A stretch of DNA of 64,000 nucleotides from the NCBI GenBank assembly GCA_026545225.1, contig CM048849.1, positions 9,140,041 through 9,204,040 on the forward strand, in the 5' to 3' direction. This stretch comes from Cornus controversa. Lineage: Eukaryota; Streptophyta; Magnoliopsida; Cornales; Cornaceae. A program made the position numbers and the translations under genes. Shown here piece by piece: positions 11,374 through 22,473 of this stretch. Each line of letters opens with the position of its first letter. The first letter of the stretch is position 1. The notes under the pieces are model-generated. The model saw only the letters and a list, made by a program, of their open reading frames with translations. It searched no databases and was not told the DNA's origin.

Positions 11374-13290
11374 ATCTCTCCCTTTGGCAATTTTGTGACA
11401 AAACCACTTAAAAAATTATAACCTAACCCATTAGAAAAATTAGATTACAATGTTGCCCAAAAACAAATACATAGAAAGAAAGAACTAATGAACAGAAGCT
11501 TCACTTGTGTGTTCAAGATATTTTTAGAAGAAAAAACTTGTACATGCACATTACTTAAACAACACAATCTGTGGAAAGCTTAATAAAGAAATATAGACAT
11601 ATATTTGTAATGCTCCTCTTTAATCTCCCCTTTAACTAAAAATATCTGATAAATACTTCTCCCCCTTTGTCAAAGAACAAAGAATCTCATATCATATATC
11701 ATATAACAATATCTCTCCTTTTTTGCAACAAATTGACAAAGTAAGAACCAGATAATAAAATAAGCACATAGAAAGATTAAGACAACAATGAAGCAAAAAT
11801 AATCATCATCACTGATCAAATAAATATCCAAAATATATCAGTTGATGGAATAAATAAAACATAACAAGATCAAGCATCAAACCTAGACAAAATAGAGTTA
11901 ACTACTCAAAGTTTAGCAAAACATAACTATGTCTATCATCAAGACCTAATCCTCATCATCATCATGAGCTCCAGAAACCAGATATCTACATCTATCAAAA
12001 AGATATCCTTGAACATGTAACTTCATCCATTGAAATTTGCATCAAAGTCCACAAAAGTATGATCCAAGCACAAGTATGGTATCCATAAAATAGACATTCA
12101 ACCTAATCAAAGACATCATTTGTATCCAAAAATAAACAAGTCTAAGTCATAATCCTAGCAAATAGATGAACTAGATAAATTATAAAAGCATCAAAGCCTA
12201 AAACTAGTTATCATCAGTGACGTAGGAGAAGGAATGATGTCCATTTGTAAAGTTGAATTAGATTCTCATAAGGCTTGAATCATTATCCTCTATAGATGGT
12301 CTATCAAGATTTGTCCTCAAATATTACAAAATAGTATCATCTGTTAAGATCAAGAACACCAATTACTTGAGTCATAACAATTGGATTCACCTCAATTATA
12401 ATGCCAAACACTTTGATTGTAAAAGATAAAATATCCAAATAAAAATATGTCATCCAAATCACATAAAGACTCCCAACCAAAGTCTTTCAAAGCAACATTC
12501 GTTTTCACTTCAGAAGCACTCCTCTAGCTCTTTTAGACCTAATCATGAAAGTCACAATGAATGGAAGCATAAATAAGATCACAAGCTCCATTAAAGAATT
12601 ATGTCAAACACTTAGCGTGCAAATCTAAAAAAAATAAGCACAACTTGTTTGATCAATTACTTCAAAATCAACTCAAATCCACCAAAGATAATCCCTTCCA
12701 CCAATTTCAATCCAAAATCAATCACAAATATCAACCAAAATGATGTAGATTATGTAGCACAAGATAGATTGAGGATTGATGCAAGTTGAAGAAAAAAATA
12801 GAGTTAAAAGTTCCATTGGGGCCTTTTGTCGAACACCTTGTGTGCAATGGTATAAACCTAAAGTTTCAAGAATGTTTGTTTACACAAGTATCACCAAATC
12901 AATAATCAATAACCCAACAATCATAACAATCCTCCAAAAATCTAATCCCAACCTCCAATAGTTAATAATCACAACAAATATAGAAGAGGAAGAGAATATA
13001 TATCATATGAGTGTGTGAGAGTTGTAGAGAGTTTTGAGATAGAGTGCTATGAGAGTGTGTGCACGCATATATGAGGAATGCAACTTAAAACAACAAGGCG
13101 TGCGCACGGATTCCATCAAAACTGGGTATCCGCTAAGTGCAACCGATCCTAAGTTTTGGAAACCGGTCCAACTTCTCTCGGTATCTCATACCCTGCAGAA
13201 GTGCGACCGGTGCTCAAAATTTGGGACCGGTCCAACTTTGTGAATTGTGACAAATTACACTTTGGACCTCTAATTCACCAAATACACCTC
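11374..13290 (-). other. non-coding 3' internal region of the Sirevirus-like element
   Basis: Purine tracts resembling the one beside the LTR recur at 11657-11675 and 11707-11744 (minus strand CTTTGACAAAGGGGGAGAA-like), which fits the repeated polypurine tracts known for Sireviruses. No gag or pol frame is visible. At 13050-13260 three more ACCGGT sites occur (13162, 13206, 13226) in a segment with GGACCGGTCCAACTT. The short open frames here are not protein-like. Confidence 0.45.
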
Positions 13291-14202
13291 ATCTCAACTT
13301 GATTTAGCAATTAAGCACACAAAGTATGAAAAATAAACACAAAGTCAATATAAAACATATTTTTGGATTTTTGAAAATTTTTCAAGAAAAAAAATAAAAA
13401 TAAAACATGAATAATCTCATGAGAATAATCAAAACACATTTTTCAGATAATAATATGAGTCCTAAAATTTTTGGAAAATTTCACAAATATTCATAATTGC
13501 AGAATTTTAAAACTCATAATTTATCCATAAAATTCATTCTTAAATTCATGATCATAACACAACTTCCAACACACAAATATTTATAAAATTTATAAATTCA
13601 TCTAATAAATACATGTGTGTGTGTGCAATCCAACTTCATCAAAAATTAATCAAATTCTTTTGATTCATCTTCTAAAACATATTTCATCATTTTTTTTTAT
13701 TACTAAGACGGTGGTTTTCACGCTTACGTGCAGTCAGCTATTTTCCTCAAAACAACTCTTTAATTTTTAAAAATATCTCATTGGAGATTTACATTGTAGT
13801 AAAAGCTTCGAACACATCCCGAAGGTAGCCTTTTCCTTTTGTCTTAGATATTCAGTAAACTTTTATTCTTTTCATGCTGAATAAAAATATAATTTTTTTC
13901 ATTTCTTTTTTTATTGATCATTTAAGCTTTCAGTGCTACTCATATAATATATTCTAGTCAACTTCACAATAGTTTTCAATCAATTTTTTTTGGAGTTGTA
14001 CTAGTGCACAAATTGTATGGACTCAAAAGATTTACCTCTAAAAAGAAATAACTACAGCACATTGGTTATCGATGTTTAGATCATAAAATCAAGTACTTCA
14101 TTTATTGAAAAACTAAATGTCCCAATTATGCATTCACAAATCAAAGTGAAATTAAAAAGAAATATAAAAAATTCACATTATTTCTCAGAATAATAGCTAT
14201 CA
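13291..14202. other. AT-rich DNA ending in a candidate 3' LTR of Tat X
   Basis: No gene is seen. At 14202 the plus strand ends ..GCTATCA and is followed by CCCCTAAACTTTTC, which on the minus strand is a purine tract followed by TGATAGC. That would be the polypurine tract and start of the 3' LTR of the minus-strand Tat copy whose gag is at 33560-34960. The other end of the LTR was not found. Confidence 0.35.
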
Positions 14203-14557
14203 CCCCTAAACTTTTCTTTGATGGGATAAATCCTTTAACTAGGGAAGGAGACGAGTCGCCAAACCCTCATCCCCTTTTTATACAGGATATAATAATAATC
14301 TCGGGCTTCACTTAATCCACCCTTTTAATAAGGGCCTTTTAGTAAAGCGACTCCTTTTAATGAGAGGTCTATGATGGTCTCGATAATTCCTCAGCTCGTC
14401 CTTTTCAATAAAAGTCATTTTTTAAGTGGACCCCCTTTAATATGGGGCCTATGTTGGTCTCGAGATTCTCTTAGCCCACCCTTTTCAATAAATGCCCTTT
14501 TGCAAGGGGACCTCTTTAATAAGGGGGCTATGATGGTCCCGGGATTCTCTCAGCCTG
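14203..14557. repeat. 82-bp tandem repeat in the 3' region of Tat X (left part)
   Basis: Three imperfect copies start near 14308, 14390 and 14470, each with CCCTTTTCAATAA, a CCTTTTAATAAGG-like segment and GGTCTCGAGATTCT. A further partial copy is at 32630-32690, so an insertion has split the array. Confidence 0.85.
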
Positions 14558-14657
14558 CTGATGAGTGCATATTTTATACATGTTTTATCTCAAAAATTAT
14601 ATTTTTAGTAATTTATTCTATTTTATTTTAAATTAATAAATGATTTTTATATATTTT
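14558..14657 (+). repeat. solo LTR, left part
   Basis: Starts TGATGAGTGCATATTTTATA directly after the tandem repeat and stops at the target duplication of Tat-1. It continues at 31381. The flanks CCTGC (left) and CCCGC (right) may be the decayed 5-bp target duplication. Confidence 0.65.
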
Positions 14658-14662
14658 CAGGT
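14658..14662. other. target-site duplication of Tat-1 (left)
   Basis: CAGGT, identical to 31376-31380. Confidence 0.92.
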
Positions 14663-16786
14663 TGATGAAGCAGAAATTCACCCTGAACTAGTCAAATGCC
14701 AACTTGTAAAAAGTTAAGAGTAGGGCGGTGGGAAAGACACCGGCGTGGTGTTGGCCGACTGTACTTCGACGATCAAGTCAGATATTGGAAAGGCTTGTTC
14801 AAGCTAGAAAGGTACTTTATAGGGTAGTAATTGTGTACCTTGGGAACGTGTCCTAGTAGAAGACAGGTTCTCCAATTCCCTAGACTTATCTGGAGATAGA
14901 AAATTCTTGGTCAAAGTATACCTCTTGTCCACATCACCTTGCTCTCAACATCTAGAGAAATTAGAGGCTACCCCTGGGATGCCACCTTAATGACCAAACG
15001 TGGTATCCCCAACTAATAAACATATCCCATGTGGTTAGAGAAATAAATATATCCACGTCTAAAATATTTTTAGGTTACCTATTAATGCGTGATGAGATAA
15101 TGGAAAGAAATTTTCTATCAATGAAAAAAATAACCCGCCCAAACTGGTAAAAAAAATCTCCCGCCCAAACGCAGAAAAAGGTAACCAACTGGATTTTTTT
15201 TTTGACCTAAAAAAATGAAGAAAGGATTCTCTTTGACCTAAAAATAAAGAAAAGAAAAACTAGAAGAATTGTCAAAAATTTGCAAACAAAGTATTGCACC
15301 ATGGCTTGGAGTTGCCGAAAATGGTTTGAGTTTGCCAATCATTCTATCTCCGGTCTCTTTGAGGTTTGGGCATTCTTCTTTTTCTCTCCGATCACTTTCT
15401 TTTGATCCTGTGTAGATTTATATTGTTGAGTTCTACTCTAGCATGTATAAGTTGCAATGGAATAAATTGTCAATTAGCCCCATCTTGCAGATCATTCTTC
15501 ATTTTGGTTTTTGATGCCAACTATGAGATGATGAAGGAAGTTATTGTGTACAAATACACCTATGTGTACCATAGAAAAATAGGATAGTTCTTTTGGCTGC
15601 TTTTTATCTTTTAACATATAGGCTACAGTTACGTAAAGTAACAAAATTCAATAGTCTATGATTCTAAAGTGAATGTTGGATTTGTTTAAAAGTTGATTGA
15701 TGTCATATGTCACTGCACATCTATTACCAGTTGTTTTATAAATTACATACTTTATTGCTGACATAATCTTTTTATTGGAAGGGTAATATATGAAGATCAC
15801 AACATCTGTTAAAAAAGTAATATTTGCAATGAATTTTTTTCCTTTAATTTAGATCTCTTCGTCATCACATGCACAACAAGCTAATTTGACAGAAGATCCC
15901 TTCAACCCCATGAGAAAGAGAACCACAGAAATAATAATATTAAAATTGAACACTTAGTGACCATAGTATCATACATTTGCTTTTCCATTTTTTTTTTATG
16001 AACTCCTTGGTATGTGCAGTCACTTTGTTGCAGAGGATGAGTAGAGGAATTTTCTTTTTAACAACACTAGCCCTGGTCGACATACATGAGTGCAACAGAG
16101 CATGAGGTTTAATTACCAGCAAGGTTGTAAAGATAAAATTTAATATTGCTAGAATCCGGTGAGTGTAAATTTGTAGTTCTAAGAAGCATGCCCAAGCCAT
16201 AATCCAATAACCAAGCTCATTGTTCTAAAAATATATCCCACAATCAATATGTCCACAAGTACCTCGCAACAATCACAATGATTTCAAATGATCCGGGGAG
16301 GCTTCCACTATACTCGTCGTTGAAGTAGATGGCAACACCAAGTCTTGAGGAGTTGACTTCGGATGATCCCGGGGATGCTTCCGCTATACTCATTATTAGA
16401 GTCGATGATAACACCCAAGTCTTGAGGAGTCGACCGACCGGTTGTTTTGTGGTTGTGATTTTGAAGGTTAGTTCTCCAGAATCTTGAAGAAGATGAGAAG
16501 AAATTAAAATAAGTGCAAACATCTAATGTAAGATTTGATTTTTAAATTTTTAATCTAATTTGATTTGTGAGAGAGAGGAGAGAGCTTGAAATACAAACGG
16601 TGTTACTAGCTCTATAAAGACCAGGAAAGCAGACGGGGATATATTTATTTCTTTATGCCACATGGGGGGTATGTTTATTGGTTGGGGATACCACGTTTGG
16701 TCATTGAGGTGGCACTCTAGGGGTAGCCTATAATTTCTCCAATTTTCACATCACACGTTTCACAATTGGAGTCAAATACTCTATCA
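14663..16786 (-). repeat. 3' LTR of Tat-1, split by a Mutator-like element
   Basis: 14663-14954 and 16749-16786 together match the 5' LTR (31009-31375) except for about 37 bp missing after GTGTACCTTGG, which include the TATA box. A purine tract (minus strand GAACAGGGGGCATC) adjoins at 16787. Confidence 0.9.
14955..16739. mobile_element. Mutator-like element (non-autonomous), long terminal inverted repeats
   Basis: The ends are inverted repeats of about 105 bp: the left starts GAGAAATTAGAGGCTACCCC, the right end reads GAGAAATTATAGGCTACCCC on the other strand, and both run on through GACCAAACGTGGTATCCCCAA to AAATAAATATATCC. The flanks CAACATCTA and CAATTTTCA differ from each other, but each matches 7 of 9 bases of the empty site in the other Tat-1 LTR (CAACTTCCA), giving a 9-bp target duplication, the hallmark of Mutator-like elements. 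No transposase is present. Inside, 16285-16440 holds two copies of a 76-bp segment. Confidence 0.85.
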
Positions 16787-16950
16787 GATGCCCCCTGTTC
16801 ATGAGGGTCGCTCGTCGGTCCTTAAGAACACCTTGGCTGGCCCATTGGGCTGTAAAAACGAACCTCTGGCCTATCAGCCCAGTTGATTAATGGCTTATGA
16901 TTTTCTTTGTTTTTTTTTTATTTTTTTTTTTTTTTTGGGTGGACCCAGCC
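16787..16950. other. Tat-1 region next to polypurine tract
   Basis: The segment starts with the purine tract (minus strand) and runs into a T-rich stretch (16905-16938). No gene. Confidence 0.6.
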
Positions 16951-17345
16951 TTGGTCGCATCCAGGATCCGGCCTTGGTCGAACCCAAGATGCGGCCCAAC
17001 CCAGGACTCAGCCTTGGCCAGATCCTAAATTCGGCTTAGGCTTGATCCTCAAGGACTGGCCTTGGGCCGAGCTCCTCTTGGGCCCGCCCCTTGGTTGGGC
17101 CAGTTTCTTCTTAGGTCCAGCCCTTGGTCGGGCTGGTTTCTTCTTGGGTGCTGCCTTGGCTGGGCTCCTCTTAGGTTGGCCGCTTGGTCGGACTGGTTTC
17201 TTCTTGGGCCCGTTTTGGCCAAGCTGGTCTCTTCTTGGGCTCAACCCTTGGCCGGGCTCCTCTTGGGCTGGCTGCTTTGTAGGGCTGGTTTGTTTTTGGG
17301 TCCTGCCCTTGGCCAGGCTCCTTTGGCTCGGCCGCCCATGGGCTG
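16950..17345. repeat. GC-rich minisatellite, about 35-40-bp unit
   Basis: Roughly ten degenerate copies of a unit with CTTGGTCGGGCTGGTTTCTT and CTTGGGCC. The composition is far more GC-rich than its neighbours. It keeps frames open on both strands, producing glycine/leucine/tryptophan-rich or proline/lysine-rich peptides that are artefacts. Position: 3' untranslated part of Tat-1. Confidence 0.85.
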
Positions 17346-17589
17346 GTATATAAGAACCCAATTTATATATAAATATTGATTGTTTCTCTAAAGAATCGAA
17401 CCTTAGCTAATAAGCTCTAATGGTCTCACCCTAACCATTATGCCAATGACTCACTTAGTTAAAAAACTTTAATTAATAAAACTTATAGCACAACTCTTGA
17501 TAAAGCCATGTGACAACCTTTGTGGGACTTACCTGCCATTTGCTAAAATTTCTTTTAACGGGTTGTGCCCCCATAGGGTCGGTTGATAG
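17346..17589. other. spacer between two tandem-repeat arrays of Tat-1
   Basis: Unremarkable AT-rich sequence in its first half; the last 60 bp already resemble the start of the next array. No gene. Confidence 0.5.
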
Positions 17590-18108
17590 TGCTCTTGGGA
17601 TTAATTATCTTGCCTTTTTCATTAAAGGCCCTCTGCAGAGGTGTGTCCCCGTAAGGCTATGTCCCTGTAGGGCTATGCCCCTGTAGGACTGTGTCCCCGT
17701 AGGGCTGTGCCCTTATAGGGCTGTTTTACAATGTTCTCAGAATTACTTCATCTCACATTTTTCATTAAAAGCCCTCTGCAAAGGTGTGTCCCCGTAGGGC
17801 TGTGCCCTCGTAGGGCTATTTGACAATGTTCTCAAAATTAATTTATCCTACCTTTTTCAATAAATTCCCTCTGCAGAGTTGTGTCCCCATAGGGCTATGC
17901 CCTCGTAGGGCTGTTTGCCAATATTCTCAGAATTAATTAATCCCACCTTTTTCATTAAAGGCCCTCTGCAGAGGTGTGTCCCCGTAGGGCTGCTTCTCCG
18001 TAGGGCTGTGCCCTCTTAGGGCTATTTGACAATGTTCTCAAAATTAATTCATCTCGCCTTTTTCATTAAAGGCCCTCTATAGAGGTGTGTCCCCGTAGGG
18101 CTGTGTCC
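17590..18108. repeat. higher-order tandem repeat, left part (split by Athila-1)
   Basis: Five units of about 100-145 bp, each made of TTTTTCATTAAAGGCCCTCT, a run of two to five copies of an 18-20-bp monomer (GTGTCCCCGTAGGGCTGTG) and a TTTGACAATGTTCTCAGAAT spacer. Athila-1 interrupts a monomer at 18108; the array resumes at 28681. Confidence 0.92.
18104..18108. other. target-site duplication of Athila-1 (left)
   Basis: TGTCC, identical to 28681-28685. Because the target is a tandem repeat containing TGTCC, chance agreement is possible, but the LTR ends coincide exactly. Confidence 0.85.
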
Positions 18109-19597
18109 TGATTTGTGTGTGAGTGCGTCTCAAATTATAATTACCACACTTCGCAGAAGAACGAATTCTTTGCAGAATAGGGCTATCGAAAGGGGTGTCG
18201 AACCTCAGGGATTATGGTATGATAAGTTGGAATACGGAATTCATTCTAATTAAATTTAAGAGAAAAGAATTCTGATTTTTATAATTAAACTAATTAAAAA
18301 GAAAAATAAAATAAATCAAAGGAAATAGAGAATATAAATAATATGAGATAAATCTAGGGTATTTGACTTCACCACTAACTTCACAATCAATGGTCAATTG
18401 AATTAACTATGGGGGATTATATCATGCATAAGTGGTGTCGGTGGCTACAAGCTCACCTTCATCCGTCAAGAAGATAACATATGATTAAAGCTAAGTCATG
18501 GACTATCTTCGATTGGCATGGGCCATCTGCCTAACTACTCTAATCTAGGGTACAGTATGGTTCATCTTCTCTAGGCATAATCCATGAAAACTTTTAATGA
18601 TATATTCAGTGATTACCATTGTGTAATAATCACTCTCATGATCACAGAAAATAAGAGATATTGAGTTCAATAACAACAAGTAAATATCTAAGACAAGATA
18701 AGAAATCATTGAAACTGAATTTACAAGACTTTTATTGCTCAATTCTATAATAAGAATCCTCTAATTTACACAATCTATGCATGTATATAAAGGTCCACAT
18801 AATTAAAACAATCAAACCATTGATGCTTTGTTAGGGCTACATCAAAACCTTAGTGGATGAACTAGCCGCTCATGGTAGAAGAAGAAGCTTCAATTGTTGA
18901 GGAAGAAGGCATCATCTTCATGAATTATGCGTATGTCTTCGTTCTCCAATGGTCTGCAAAGTATGTCTTCTGTTCTGTCCAAAGTTCTCTCAGACTCTCC
19001 AATCTCTCCCCCATCTCAGCCTCCAATTCTTCACTTTATCTCCCAAGAGAATCTACCAAAGTCCTAATCCAATTAGGAATTCATTAGGTTTTCCCGTAGC
19101 ACTAATCAGGTGGGTTTTTTCTGCTGACGTTCTGCCCAAATTTTGACCCACTAAAAGTCTGATTCACAGAATTTTTGTGAAATACAAAAGTGTACAGAAT
19201 CAAATTTCATTAAAATTTTGCAAAAATTAAGTTGATTTGAGGATCAAAAATAACACTTTGGGTCCGTTTTTCAAAATGGGATTAAAACTATATTATGCGT
19301 AGATTTGGGCTTCAGACCCGAAACCTTCTTAAGCAGCTGTAATTCTCTTGGACCTCTTCCATGGGCTGATTTGAGTTGAAATAAATGGTTGAATAGATCT
19401 CCTTGATGTAGGCTTCATCTAACCATCTTGGATGTCTTCTTTAAAAGCCCAAAAATATGGTTTTAACTGAAATAATCATTAAGGCCCTGAAAATACAGAA
19501 AACTATAAAACGAAGTAAAATAACAAAATAATCTATCACTAAGAGAATAAAATACATAAGTTAAGAGGCTAGAATGCGTAACATTCAACGTCTATCA
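18109..19597 (-). repeat. 3' LTR of Athila-1
   Basis: 1489 bp, ends TGATTTGTGTGTGAG...GTCTATCA on the plus strand. It holds about 60 bp (near 18494-18546) that the other LTR lacks. A TATA box lies at 18784-18791 on the minus strand (TTTATATAC). Confidence 0.93.
18781..18793 (-). promoter_or_regulatory. LTR TATA box
   Basis: CCTTTATATACAT on the minus strand, conserved in position and sequence in all four Athila LTRs of the window (also near 27867, 46609 and 54420). It would direct transcription into the element from the 5' LTR. Confidence 0.6.
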
Positions 19598-21252
19598 CAC
19601 CCCCAAACTTACATATTGCTAGTCTTTTAGCAATAGAATAAAACAAAACTAAAACAAAAGAAAATACTAAACACAAACTAAACTACCCAACTCCACTTTC
19701 GTGGGAGAAACGATTGCATTTAGCATATGCAACAAGCCTTTAAACCCCTAGGTTCCCCCTAGTGGACGAGTATAGTCTCGTGAGGGTTTCCAAAAATGTT
19801 ACCCACAAACATTCAGAATTCTGTTTCAACATCAATCAAGAAGAAGATTACAATATATAGTTACAAACTTGCATTCAAGAATAATTTCAAATTTTCAAAT
19901 TCCATAATTCAAAGCAATGGTCCCCATGCATAATTCACATTAACATATCTCAAAGCAATCAGCCCTAATTCCCTCGTGAAAAGTGAACTGACAGTCCTCT
20001 CATATGGAATAACCAAACTTCAAATATATTAAGGCACATACCCCTTCAACTCACTAGCTCCCCTTATTGAAATCATACTTCCAAATATGAATACATGACT
20101 TTTTCATTTTTTTTTCATCAATCTCTTTTTTCATTGCTTTATTGGTTGTGCAATGTCTTGATTTATTAAGCTTTCTGAAAGATCCATGTAGCAAGCTTTC
20201 AGTCAGTGACTCCCAAACCAGATGGCTTTAGGGCACTAGGCTTAAAGATACCCCGAAGAACCTAATTACTCGAATCAATCAGGCTACAAATCAAGACAAC
20301 CAATGATCATCTTTTCTCACCCTTTCACTTTTGACGCGAACACTCCGTGCTTCCTGAGGTATAGAGGCCCGGTTACTCATGAAAAGGATCAAATTGATTT
20401 ACTTGTTCATCTCATATTCTTTTTCTCTTTATTTTTTCTTTTTTTTTCATTGAAGTCAAGTAAAACACATCATCGGTACTCATTCTCAAGAGAAACTAAT
20501 TAATATCAAGTATATGTAACACAATAACTCAGAACATAAGTTTATACCTTACAAGATTATGCTAGTGTGTTTGTGCATGTAAGGAAACTAAAACTAATCA
20601 CCCCAAAGCATGTTAATGCAAACCATGATTAAAACCACTTAATTTAAATCATAGTTTCCAAAAATTTAAAACATACTAAAAAATTGCAAGTTACTCACCT
20701 ACATAAGGTATTAATCCCTTGAATAATGTCAAAACATTCGATCTAAAAAACAAAACAAAATAAAATAAAATAAACAAACTAAGAAAATAAAATAAATAAA
20801 AATCCTAAAACAAGAAGAATTTTATAAAAATTTCCCCCATATGCAATAAAGCACATAAATAAGGCATCGCCGCACCCCCAAACTTAAACTGTACATTGTC
20901 CTCAATATACACCCAATAAAAGCATAGAGAAGGGTAAGAACGATGTTACCATGATCATGGAGTAATGGCGAGAAAATATAGCACACCAATTGCATGAAGG
21001 CAATGCACGCACGCCCCTAAACTTGCATGTTACAACCTGCAAAAAAAACCACTATACCCCTCCAACCAAGTGAAATAGTATGGGTGAAAATAAATATGAA
21101 ATAGAAAAATCCTAAAAAAAAAAATTTTTTTTTTTTAATTTTTTTTTAAACTAAGAATCCTAACTACAGAAAGAAAAATAAAACTAAAAATAAAAATAAA
21201 AACTAAGAATAAAATAAAATAAAATAAAATACAAAAGAGAGTTACCTTCTAT
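19598..21252 (-). other. 3' non-coding region of Athila-1 with repeated polypurine-like motifs
   Basis: No coding frame. The motif AAGTTTGGGGG (minus strand) occurs next to the LTR (19600-19610) and again at 20875-20885, with a one-mismatch copy at 21014-21024. A block near 20160-20360 (for example CTGGTTTGGGAGTCACTG on the minus strand) is conserved in Athila-2 and in the non-autonomous array at 55646-64000, as is the LTR-proximal 19690-19800. Confidence 0.85.
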
Positions 21253-22473
21253 TCAAGGATGTGGTGGTGACTGAGCATCCGGATCCAAGTTCGCCTGGCG
21301 CATCAGTGCACGTAGCATCCTCCTTATCTCTAGTTGATCCTGGCGAGTCTCACGAAAGTATTCCGCCATCTCAGTCTGCATAGCTCCAAACTGTGTGGAA
21401 ACCTCTGTCTGTAGGGTGCCAAACTGGGCGGTCAACCCATCAATCTGCCCCTCTAAATAATGATAATCATAGCCACTAGCTTGTGCATGGACATCCTCTT
21501 CTGCTTCCATCTCCTATGGATCTTCCACCGGTGGTGGTATATCTACTGGTTCCCCTCCCTGAGCCAATCGAGACACTTCACCTGGCGCAACTATGACTCT
21601 TTGATGCATATGAGATCGGCTCAAATTCCAGTCATGTGTGCCATAATGAATATCACGTGGAAAGGCAAGCTCGTCCTCATGGATTGCATATCCCTGTGTA
21701 ATAATCAACTGATGAATGATAGTGGGGAATGGAAACTCCCAGTCACTTGCACTGTCCGGTGCCTTGGCCACAACCTTAGAATAGAAATTTTCAATCTGGC
21801 CCCAAACAATCTGTGGGAATGATAGCCAATGCCCAAAATGTATGGCATATAAAACTCTAAGGAACTCTTGACGTCTCTCGATTTTATGTCCAATGGGACA
21901 TATACTCTTGAACAAAACAGCATCAAGGAACCATAAATGATTTGGCACAGAAGACTTTGAAGCTGCATTCTGCTTTGGCCCGAAAAATTGGTTAGCACAT
22001 AAACGTGCAACCAAGTTACCCACCGACAAATCATCGGGTAGAGGAGTATAGATATTAGTCAAATCATCTGGGCACTCATGAGGACAGCCCATGGCAATAG
22101 CAATGGATGACATATCAACCTGAACTAATGTTCCATCTACTGAAGAAATAAGCACATCCCACTCATCAGGTTTTGTCATGAGGTTCTAATAAAAGACCTT
22201 GACAAGCCTCGGGTAGATAGTAGTAGATAGTGGAACAAAAATCGAAGCCAACCGACGACGACCGATGTCAGAAATCCCCCATCGTGTCTCGGGAAACATA
22301 CCAAATAGTTCGGCTATGTCAAACATTGTTTCAAAATTCAAGGCTCTTGGATGCCATCTCTCATGAATTCTATCTCGGCGAGATCTTGAGGAACCGGATG
22401 TTGGATCATGTCGTGCTCAGCGAGGATTATGCGAGCTTGAAGCACCTTGGTGAATTGCTCTCTTTGGTGCCAT
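21253..22473 (-). pseudogene. Athila downstream ORF (putative plant transposon protein; env-position ORF)
   Basis: Reading from ATG at 22473 (MAPKRA...) the frame carries an arginine/serine-rich N-terminus, a folded middle with MSSIAIAMGCPHECPDDLTN and RRQEFLRVLYAIHFGHWL, and a C-terminal coiled coil (LEGQIDGLTAQFGTLQTEV, RQDQLEIRRMLRALM). It is about 406 codons with at least three in-frame stops (two before 22179, one at 21511). It lies in the sense direction after integrase, where Athila elements carry an env-like ORF; I see no membrane segment. It resembles, from memory, the Pfam family of putative plant transposon proteins (Transposase_32). The Athila-2 copy aligns along the whole length. 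Confidence 0.75.

Noticed and set aside
13049..13243. 64-residue plus-strand frame in the Sirevirus-like region
   Set aside because: Covers the ACCGGT repeats; no domain, and neighbouring sequence is non-coding.
15366..15587. 73-residue frame inside the Mutator-like element
   Set aside because: Hydrophobic, no recognised similarity and no support from composition; kept only as part of the unexplained interior.
16907..17379. Long frames on both strands, glycine/leucine/tryptophan-rich and proline/lysine-rich
   Set aside because: Translation of a GC-rich minisatellite; no domain and no start context.
18872..19146. Two overlapping plus-strand frames in the Athila-1 LTR
   Set aside because: Not conserved as frames in the other three LTRs; wrong strand for the element.
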